Shown here in pieces: positions 6,183 to 13,361 of a stretch of 15,635 bases of DNA. This DNA is from an uncultured Acidobacteriota bacterium (GTDB taxonomy: Bacteria > Acidobacteriota > Terriglobia > Terriglobales > Acidobacteriaceae): the NCBI GenBank assembly GCA_903932385.1, contig CAIZGA010000274.1, positions 1 to 15,635 on the forward strand, in the 5' to 3' direction. Both the position numbers and the translations under genes were made by a program. Within the stretch, counting starts at the first letter, position 1. Each line of letters starts with the position of its first letter. The notes beneath the pieces were generated by a model. It was not told where the DNA came from. It was given only the letters and a program-made list of their open reading frames with translations, and did not search any database.

Positions 6183-7987
6183 GTCGGCAGACATATGCTG
6201 CGCGAATGGCTGCGGCGCTGTTGATGGCAACTGCGTTGCAATGCAGTGCGCAGCTGCATGGTCCAGATGTAGACGCCACTGAACTCAATCTCCGAATTTT
6301 CTATGCACACGCTGTGCATGCGGTCACCATCACTCCGCTTTCTGCAACGATGCAAACCTGTGCCGGATGCAGATCCGAGCGCATGACAGTTCCAATCAAT
6401 GTCACAGCTGAAAAAGGATTGCTGCATGTTGTCGGCAATGCGCCGCTAAGCAAGGTATTTCTTGATGGCGGGCTGCGAATCTCGGGCACGGATACGGCGG
6501 GAGATGCAGTTCATGCTGAAGCAGCGGGACGATGGAGAATTTCCGCAGCGGGGGACGAGTTGCGGATTGTTGTGGCCATACCGAGCGAGAAATATGTGCT
6601 GGCTGCGCTGGCGGCAGAAGCGGCACCGGATGAGCCGATGGAATCGCTGAAGGCGCTGGCGATTGTGATTCGAACGTTCGCGCTGGAAAATCTAGGCCGC
6701 CATGCTGCGCAGGGCTACGACCTGTGCGACAGCACGCATTGCCAGGCATTGCATCTGGGCAGTGTGCGTGCGGAGATTTATGAGGCAGAGCAAGCCACGC
6801 TGGGAGAGACACTGTACTTTGCCGGGCAGCGGGCGCAGGTTTATTTCACGCAGAATTGCGGTGGCGTTACTGAATCCGCACACAATGCGTGGGGGAAAGA
6901 CACGCCGTATCTGACGTCGCACATCGATCCTTACTGTGTACGCCGTGGACCAACTGTGTGGCATGCAGGAATTGATATTGTGCAGATGAGCGATGTGTTG
7001 CGACGCAATGGCTGGCAACCGCCGAATAAAATTACAGAGGCGCATGTCGTGCAACGTACAGCCAGTGGACGCGCGGCGATGATTGAGTTCAAAGGACAAG
7101 GAAGGCCACTGCGAATTTCGGCCAGCAGCCTGCGCTTTGCGCTGGACCGATCGCTGGGCTGGCAGCAGGTACGCAGCGATGGCTACGACGTAACGTTGCA
7201 GGATGGCAAGCTGCTTTTTACCGGCACGGGCTACGGACACGGGGTTGGATTGTGTCAGGCGGGTGCGTGGCAAATGGCGTCCACTGGCAGTGATGCTGCA
7301 GCGATTCTGAAATTTTATTTTCCGGGCACGACGATACGCGTGACGCCGCAGGATGCCGGATTGCAGACCTACCGAGCGCAGGGCTGGCTGCTCACAACTG
7401 TGGATGCACAACACGTGAAAGAAGTGATGGCCGCAGGCAATGATGCGTGGCAGAAATCGAATGCGATGTTACCAGGCGGCAATGGAATTGCGCCGCGAGT
7501 GACGCTGGCACCGGATACAGAGTTGTTTCGGCAGGCAAGTGGCGCACCCGGATGGATGCTGGGCGTGACTGTGGGCGATCGAATCTGGATGCAGCCTTAC
7601 GCGATCTGTGCGCGTAGTGGCGGCGTCGAAAAACTTCTTCTGCATGAGATGCTGCATGTTCGTGTGGAGCATGAAGCAACTGCGAAGGCACCGCTCTGGC
7701 TGCGCGAAGGCTTGGTGGAGGTATTGGCGGAGAATGCATCACCCTCTGTGCCGCTACAGGAAAATCTGCAGGCAATCGAAAACGAGTTATTGCATCCGAC
7801 TGGATTGCAGCAGTCGCAGAGGGCACATCAGCAGGCGGCAGCGATGGTCCGCAGATGCATTGCGCGCTACGGTTTGGATGCGGTGAGGCGCTGGCTGTCT
7901 TCCGGTCCGCCGGCAGAGTTTGCCTTCAACAAGCAGGCGGTGAGCAGTGAGAGTAGTAGATACCAAAGCGCAACATCCAGAAGATAG
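6179..7987 (+). CDS. Secreted SpoIID/LytB-domain protein with C-terminal HExxH metallopeptidase-like domain
   Basis: A 602-residue exported protein. After a signal peptide (about 1-24, cut near CSA) comes a SpoIID domain: EKYVLAALAAEAAP (137-150) with the glutamate (E147) at the place of the SpoIID catalytic acid, LKALAIVIRTFALENLGRH (157-175), CDSTHCQ (183-189) and GYGHGVGLCQAGAWQMA (351-367). Family members cleave or help cleave denuded peptidoglycan glycan strands. The region 455-575 contains HEMLH (489-493) and WLREGL with E510, the pattern of peptidase MA-like gluzincins (HExxH plus a downstream Glu). Thus glycan-acting and zinc-peptidase domains appear fused. The start is GTG, overlapping the transpeptidase stop (GTGA), with GGAG at 6170-6173. 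The last 40 codons overlap the convergent membrane-protein gene by 121 bases. SpoIID assignment is firm; peptidase activity is inferred from motifs. Confidence 0.87.
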   Translation: MSRQTYAARMAAALLMATALQCSAQLHGPDVDATELNLRIFYAHAVHAVTITPLSATMQTCAGCRSERMTVPINVTAEKGLLHVVGNAPLSKVFLDGGLRISGTDTAGDAVHAEAAGRWRISAAGDELRIVVAIPSEKYVLAALAAEAAPDEPMESLKALAIVIRTFALENLGRHAAQGYDLCDSTHCQALHLGSVRAEIYEAEQATLGETLYFAGQRAQVYFTQNCGGVTESAHNAWGKDTPYLTSHIDPYCVRRGPTVWHAGIDIVQMSDVLRRNGWQPPNKITEAHVVQRTASGRAAMIEFKGQGRPLRISASSLRFALDRSLGWQQVRSDGYDVTLQDGKLLFTGTGYGHGVGLCQAGAWQMASTGSDAAAILKFYFPGTTIRVTPQDAGLQTYRAQGWLLTTVDAQHVKEVMAAGNDAWQKSNAMLPGGNGIAPRVTLAPDTELFRQASGAPGWMLGVTVGDRIWMQPYAICARSGGVEKLLLHEMLHVRVEHEATAKAPLWLREGLVEVLAENASPSVPLQENLQAIENELLHPTGLQQSQRAHQQAAAMVRRCIARYGLDAVRRWLSSGPPAEFAFNKQAVSSESSRYQSATSRR

Positions 7988-8673
7988 ATGGCGGTGGTGC
8001 GGCCAACAGCGCTGAAGACTTCCACGTACGCGCTGCGCTGAGGATGCCAGAGTAAAAGCCGCGTGGTATAAATTCCACCGACGAATCGCAGAAGTATGAT
8101 GGCAAGCCACCAAATCCATTCGCGCCAAACGGATGTGATGCGATGCCATGTAGAGCGGTGTAGGCCGTCGCCGACGGTGGTCACGACGCAGGGAAGCAGA
8201 AGTCCGGGCAGCAGCCACCATTGAAGAATTAGATAGAGATCTTCAAAGAGGCCGTGGATGCGCTCGTAAGTCAGCATCGCGCGGCCGGGTGCTGGCAACC
8301 GCGAATTCAAGTAGCTGGCGTAGAGAACGAATTTGTCGGACGCATGCGATAGGAAAAGCCACGCCGTGACGTAGAGTGCAATCCAGAAGAGCAACAGTGG
8401 GACGGAAATTTTCCACGACGGGTGAGATGCGGGGCGCAGCATTGCAGTGAAGACGGAACGCTCCAGCCAAAGCACGCCCAGTGCCAGCACCGGCCATGCC
8501 ATTGCGGAGATGGCAACAGTCCAGATGTGCGAGTCGGGAAGCATGAGCAACGCATAGAAAAGAAGAGCCGCCGCGAGTAGGCCGCCAGCCTGCAAAAGCA
8601 GAGTGCGCCAGCGGGAGAGAGCAATCCCTGCTGCATCTTTCAGGAGCGTTAGAGCTGCCGCAATTTTCTTCAC
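7867..8673 (-). CDS. Six-helix membrane protein of unknown function
   Basis: A 268-residue protein I do not recognise. It has six probable membrane helices: about 25-45, 49-71, 89-109, 148-168, 184-206 and 228-251, with a short basic N-terminus and a hydrophilic C-terminal tail of about 17 residues. No catalytic motif stands out. The start is GTG, overlapping the macroglobulin stop as GTGA (8670-8673), with a perfect GGAGG (complement of 8681-8685) seven bases upstream. It is therefore the third gene of the DUF1175-macroglobulin operon and may anchor or signal for that complex in the inner membrane. Its last 40 codons, including the sixth helix, lie antisense to the end of the SpoIID gene. 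The reading frame is believable because hydrophobicity, start and ribosome binding site agree. Confidence 0.75.
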   Translation of the reverse strand: MKKIAAALTLLKDAAGIALSRWRTLLLQAGGLLAAALLFYALLMLPDSHIWTVAISAMAWPVLALGVLWLERSVFTAMLRPASHPSWKISVPLLLFWIALYVTAWLFLSHASDKFVLYASYLNSRLPAPGRAMLTYERIHGLFEDLYLILQWWLLPGLLLPCVVTTVGDGLHRSTWHRITSVWREWIWWLAIILLRFVGGIYTTRLLLWHPQRSAYVEVFSAVGRTTAIYLLDVALWYLLLSLLTACLLKANSAGGPEDSQRLTASKP

Positions 8674-11600
8674 TGCGTCACCTCCAGATGCAGCGCATCG
8701 CTGGTTGACTGCACGCCGCGCTGGTACATGGGGCCGGCACTGGCGGGGCTGATGTTGAAGATGCCGGGGTTGACCACCTGCAACAGATAGAAGGATTCCT
8801 GCCGCTTGGTGAATTCAGTTGCGAAGATGGTGGCGCGGTCATCATGGAATTCGCGGCGCGTATACCACCACTCCCACTCGTCCGGCTTACGTTGGATGTT
8901 GTAGCTCTCCTCATGTGTGAGGAATTCTGTGCCGGCTGGAATGGGGTCCTCAATCATCATGTATTTTTCCGGCGAGCCGGCGACAGCAATGTGCACCGCG
9001 AGTATATCGCCTACGGCAACCGGGCCGTTGAGTGGTTGCAGTTCATACTCAATCGTTTTGGATGCAGTCGTAGTGGGAACAAGTTTGTAATAGTCGCGGG
9101 TCAGGTTCAACTGCATCGTGCCTTGCTGGTATAGATGTTGGTCGCTGGAGAAATATTTTCCGAGCAGCGAGAAATACGCGCGGCCGCGGCCATGCTTGAT
9201 GATTTGTATGTTGTTGTTCTGCGGCTGCAGTTGCGTGTTGTTCAGATTGAGATGCAGTGTGGTGCCACTGGTTGCGTCGGCGGTGCTGAAATGCCGCTTG
9301 CCGATGGATGTGCCATTGACAATGACTTCGGCGTCAAAGTTCGCGTCAAACTCCTGCGTGGCGGCGACGTAGTCGGTGAGACCGTAGAGCGCGAAAGCGG
9401 TTTGCAGCGTGGAGTCCCACCAGTAGCCGTCGTTGCGGTTGGCCACCAGCCACGATGCGGCCTTGGGCAGCAGCGGACTTTTCGGGTCGGCATGAACCAG
9501 GAATTTCAGCGCGAGTGATGTCGCCTTCACATTGTCCTGATATTCAAAATCCATCAGCTGGTCGTAATTCGAGTCCCAGTGTGATTGCATGTCGTCCTGT
9601 TGCGCGTGAGACTCCAAGAGCGTGGCCGCTTCATGTTCGCGAACGTCGTGAGTTGCATCCAGTATCAGGCCGAGCATGGCGAGGCTTTCGTTGTCCAGAT
9701 CTTTGCGGCGGTCCCAAAGCGTGGCGATGGAATTGCTGGGAGTTTCTCCGCTGAGCACCAGCGACCATGTGACGTAAGCGCGTAGATCGGGATACATGTT
9801 GGAATGCTGTTGCAGCATGTCGCGAAGATAATTCTTGCCGCGCTGCAGATGGTTGTAGTTCACCATGTAGCCGGCCTGTTGCGCCTGCGCCATGCCGCTG
9901 ACAACATAGGCCGTCATAAAGACGCGGCTCTCATCTTCTTTCCACCAGCCCCAGCCGCCGTCTTCATGTTGGTAGTCGTACAGCCGCGCCAGGCCTGCAT
10001 TCACTTGCTGGCGCAGTTGAACCGCATCCACGCCGCTAATGTTTTTCACCTGCTTCAACGTCTGTGCCACCAGCACATCCGGCAGGAAGCTGGACATGGT
10101 CTGTTCGGTGCAACCATAGGGGAAGCTGGTGAGATATTGCAGCGCGGAGAAAATACTGCCGGCAATGGAGGGTGAAACTTCCACCTGTAAAGTGTTGGCG
10201 GCTGCATCAATACCAGCGGGGAAATTGATGGGTACAGTCTGCTGCGCGTTCGCATCGTAGAGCACGCCGCTGTTGTTGCGGAATTGCGGAACGCCGACCG
10301 GCTCGACAGGGAAGTCTACTTCGAGCGCGTCAGATTCCTGCGTGGTGAGCGCCTTGGCCGTGAGCGTTGCCGTGCCGATTTGCGATGCCTTCAAACGCCA
10401 GTGAACCGTGACGTCACCTTTGCTGGGAACATTAATCTGCTGCGTCTGCCCGGCCAGTGTATCGAGTCCGGTTACATCGAGCGAGACCGTGACCTGCTTC
10501 GGCTGGTCGAGATAATTGTGCACAATGACGGGCAGCGTAATTTCATCACCCTTACGCAGGAAGCGCGGCGTACCCATGCGAACGATGATGTTCTTGCGGA
10601 CCACGATGCGGTTGATGGCAGAGCCGCCTTCCGAATCTGCCGTGATGGCGCGGACTGTGGCGCGCCAGGTGGTGAGTGAATCGGGAAACGCAAACTGAAT
10701 TTTGGCATGGCCGCTGGCATCGGTGTGAACCGCTGGTGTCCAGAAAGCTGTATCTGGAAATGCTTTGCGAATTTTCGGCTGGACCAAATCCTGCCCGGGC
10801 TTGACCTGCGCCATACGCGGGTTGTAGCTGCTGCGGTGCTGCGTCAGCAGGGGTGATTTCATTCCTGCCTCGCCGCGGAAATCGTATGTTAGCGATGAAC
10901 TGATGTCGAAGTATCCGCCACGTTGCGGATACAGCGTACTCACCATGTCGCCGCTGGTGTCCGGTTCGATGGAGTAAATGGCCTCATCCACGGCGCCGAA
11001 ACTCAACTCTGCACTGACGGGCTTCTTCTGCCAGTCCACCACGTTGACGTCATAGCTGACGTTCTGCTGCGGCTGGAATGTATCTGCCGATGGTGTGATG
11101 GTTACCTGCAGTTGCTTTTGCGCCGGTGGAATCTTCAACTGCTTGTCTGCACGATAGAGCTGCCCGTTGGAAAGCAAAATGGCATTCACGGTCAGGTTCG
11201 GCTGCGAATCGGCGTCAATTGGAATATCAAAATTCAACGTGGTGCCGTCGCTATGCAGCACCTGTTTGTACGCCAGTGAATTTCCCGTCGCGGTGACCAG
11301 TGCATAGAAACCGTTGGTCTGCGAAATCAGGCAGAGATGCGCGGTGTCGCCGGGTGCATAAGTTTTCTTGTCGGCGACAATCTGCAACTGCTGCGACTGG
11401 TTGTACATATCCATGCCCCAGGAGTTGGCTTGCTGTGCCGACATCAGCCAAACATACGTGCGGTCGTCCACGGTGCGCTGTTCATGGGTTACGGCGCTGG
11501 CGATGAATTCGACATCTCCACTGCCAGTGACTGTGACCGGCGCAGTCACCTGGGCCATGCCTTTCGCATCGGTCATCACATCCCAAGTTCCCAGCGCGGA

Positions 11601-13361
11601 GACAGTCGCACGGCCGCCGTCATAACGGGAGAGTTGTGCCACAACATGCACGCGCGTCTTCACCGGCATGTTGTCGTAATCCACTGCAGTGATGTTCAAC
11701 ACCGGCGACTGACCGGGCAGCGCAAGATAACTTGTCGGCTCCACATGAATGCGAAAACTTCCATAGGTGGCAAGAAAGTGTCCCTTGCCTGAAATCTCGC
11801 GGTTGGCCTCATCGGTCACCGAAGCTTCAATGGTGTAGTCGTAGTCGCGTCGATCTTTATCATCCACGCGAGTAGGAACGGCGATGGAAAGTTTTCCATT
11901 GGCATCGAGGCGGCCTTCCTGCTCGCTCTCCTGTTCGCCGTCGTAACTGTCTTCGTAGTTTGCGCCGTCTTCATCGCCGTTGTCGCCGCCGGCACTTATT
12001 TCATCGGAGCCATCTTCTTCGTCCTCCCACCAATAGTGTGCAGAGTGATAGACGCGGTACTTCACTTTGGCATTTGCCACCGGCTCGCCGAAGAAATATC
12101 GCGAGTCAATGGTTGCCTGAATTTTTCCGCCTTCCAACACACGCGGTTTATCGGTGGCTACTTTCACCTGGTATTCAGGCTTGCGATACTCCTGCACCTG
12201 AAAACTTCCGCTCTCAATTTCGGCAACGGAAATCTGGTAATAGCCGAGGTCCGCATCCGGGGCCAGCGTCAGGTCGCCATTCACGGTGCCCATGCTGCTC
12301 AATGGCATTTGCTTGTCGAGGATGGCTTTGTTCTCGTTGTCGGTAATGCGCACGTGAACATTACCCACAGGAGGCAGCTGGAGGTGGTTTTGTTCGCGCT
12401 GGCGAAGAATCGCTTTCCAATGCACGGTGTGGCCGGGCCGATAGATGGGGCGGTCGGTATAGGTGTAGCTAATGTAGTGGTCGTTGTTGGATTGCGTGAA
12501 GCTCCAAGACCAGGGCGTGACGGCGGCTACGTCACCAGCGCCATGTGTGGCCAGCACCCAGAGGTTGTCGCCGTGCATGTCGCTGATGGTCTTCAGGTCG
12601 AGTGTGCCGTCTTTGTCAGTCTGCCCGCCGGCAATTTGTTGGTGCCCTGTGCCGATGGTAATCTGCGCATCGGCAATCGGCTGGCCGGTGCGGCGGTCTG
12701 CCGTGTAGGCAAGCGCTGTGCCGGCGCCGGTGCGAGTCACCAACACCATCTGGCTCACCATCAGAACGGTATAGGCCTTGTAATGCGCATCGGTTGCTTC
12801 CACCAGATACAAACCGGCAGGCAGCGGATCAATCGGCAGGTCCTGCGAGTCGGAAACAAATGTGGGTGGCATGGTCTGCCGCCAGCGTGCCACCAACTGG
12901 CTTTGGTTCAACACAGGTACCTGGGCAAACTCTGCCACACCGACAATGTTTTCCCGCCGCGCCATCTGCGCCTGTTTGGCACGCAGCGTGTCGCGCGTGT
13001 GCCAGCTCACCTGATCGCGGAAGAACTGGCGAATCAAAAACCAGAGATGGTGTTTCCAGTCATGGAAACGTTCGAGCAACGTGGGCTCATCAATTTTTTC
13101 TGTCGGGCCGAACCGCTCTTCCACGCCGAAGCTGTGCAGGTTGTCGAGAGCAGCAAAGAAATGTGAAGGGTCCTCCACATGGTAGATGCGGAACTCCAGC
13201 ATGTCTTCATTCTGTGCATACAGATGGATGGTCGGTTTCTCGCCCGGCGCAAACGTCTTGCTGGTGCTCAAGCTGAAGGAACGCGCGGGCTCAGCGTGCG
13301 CAGGGAGCGCGCCGACGCAGAGCAGAGCAAGAGAGAGCAGATGCAGCCAGCGACGCTTCAA
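8670..13361 (-). CDS. Periplasmic alpha-2-macroglobulin family protein with intact thioester motif
   Basis: A 1563-residue bacterial alpha-2-macroglobulin, a protease-trapping protein. Residues 1-23 are a signal peptide cut after AHA; no lipobox is present, so it is probably soluble in the periplasm. Domains: macroglobulin MG2 with YTDRPIYRPGHTVHWKA (300-316), MG3 (about 396-540) carrying a very acidic insert (446-483), bait-region domain with KTYAPGDTAHL (666-676) and VDEAIYSI (791-798), A2M domain with FWTPAVHTDASGHAKIQFAF (873-892), thioester domain with PYGCTEQTM (1081-1089; C1084 and Q1087 would form the thioester), DGGWGWW (1134-1140) and STLQTAFALYGLTDY (1317-1331), and a C-terminal domain (IEDPIPAGTEF, 1470-1480). 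The start is TTG: an in-frame TGA directly precedes it, GGGAGG stands four bases upstream, and KRRW plus a hydrophobic core follow at once. It is coupled to DUF1175 upstream (TTGA) and to the membrane protein downstream (GTGA). Confidence 0.96.
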   Translation of the reverse strand: MKRRWLHLLSLALLCVGALPAHAEPARSFSLSTSKTFAPGEKPTIHLYAQNEDMLEFRIYHVEDPSHFFAALDNLHSFGVEERFGPTEKIDEPTLLERFHDWKHHLWFLIRQFFRDQVSWHTRDTLRAKQAQMARRENIVGVAEFAQVPVLNQSQLVARWRQTMPPTFVSDSQDLPIDPLPAGLYLVEATDAHYKAYTVLMVSQMVLVTRTGAGTALAYTADRRTGQPIADAQITIGTGHQQIAGGQTDKDGTLDLKTISDMHGDNLWVLATHGAGDVAAVTPWSWSFTQSNNDHYISYTYTDRPIYRPGHTVHWKAILRQREQNHLQLPPVGNVHVRITDNENKAILDKQMPLSSMGTVNGDLTLAPDADLGYYQISVAEIESGSFQVQEYRKPEYQVKVATDKPRVLEGGKIQATIDSRYFFGEPVANAKVKYRVYHSAHYWWEDEEDGSDEISAGGDNGDEDGANYEDSYDGEQESEQEGRLDANGKLSIAVPTRVDDKDRRDYDYTIEASVTDEANREISGKGHFLATYGSFRIHVEPTSYLALPGQSPVLNITAVDYDNMPVKTRVHVVAQLSRYDGGRATVSALGTWDVMTDAKGMAQVTAPVTVTGSGDVEFIASAVTHEQRTVDDRTYVWLMSAQQANSWGMDMYNQSQQLQIVADKKTYAPGDTAHLCLISQTNGFYALVTATGNSLAYKQVLHSDGTTLNFDIPIDADSQPNLTVNAILLSNGQLYRADKQLKIPPAQKQLQVTITPSADTFQPQQNVSYDVNVVDWQKKPVSAELSFGAVDEAIYSIEPDTSGDMVSTLYPQRGGYFDISSSLTYDFRGEAGMKSPLLTQHRSSYNPRMAQVKPGQDLVQPKIRKAFPDTAFWTPAVHTDASGHAKIQFAFPDSLTTWRATVRAITADSEGGSAINRIVVRKNIIVRMGTPRFLRKGDEITLPVIVHNYLDQPKQVTVSLDVTGLDTLAGQTQQINVPSKGDVTVHWRLKASQIGTATLTAKALTTQESDALEVDFPVEPVGVPQFRNNSGVLYDANAQQTVPINFPAGIDAAANTLQVEVSPSIAGSIFSALQYLTSFPYGCTEQTMSSFLPDVLVAQTLKQVKNISGVDAVQLRQQVNAGLARLYDYQHEDGGWGWWKEDESRVFMTAYVVSGMAQAQQAGYMVNYNHLQRGKNYLRDMLQQHSNMYPDLRAYVTWSLVLSGETPSNSIATLWDRRKDLDNESLAMLGLILDATHDVREHEAATLLESHAQQDDMQSHWDSNYDQLMDFEYQDNVKATSLALKFLVHADPKSPLLPKAASWLVANRNDGYWWDSTLQTAFALYGLTDYVAATQEFDANFDAEVIVNGTSIGKRHFSTADATSGTTLHLNLNNTQLQPQNNNIQIIKHGRGRAYFSLLGKYFSSDQHLYQQGTMQLNLTRDYYKLVPTTTASKTIEYELQPLNGPVAVGDILAVHIAVAGSPEKYMMIEDPIPAGTEFLTHEESYNIQRKPDEWEWWYTRREFHDDRATIFATEFTKRQESFYLLQVVNPGIFNISPASAGPMYQRGVQSTSDALHLEVTQ

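Noticed and set aside
11913..12026. Tandem DNA repeat in the acidic insert
   Set aside because: The codons for Asp and Glu vary and no repeating unit is visible at the DNA level; it is compositional bias rather than a repeat array.
12036..13166. 376-codon open frame on the plus strand
   Set aside because: It is antisense to the macroglobulin gene and its product is rich in His, Arg and Val without any motif. Long shadow frames like this are expected opposite GC-rich genes.
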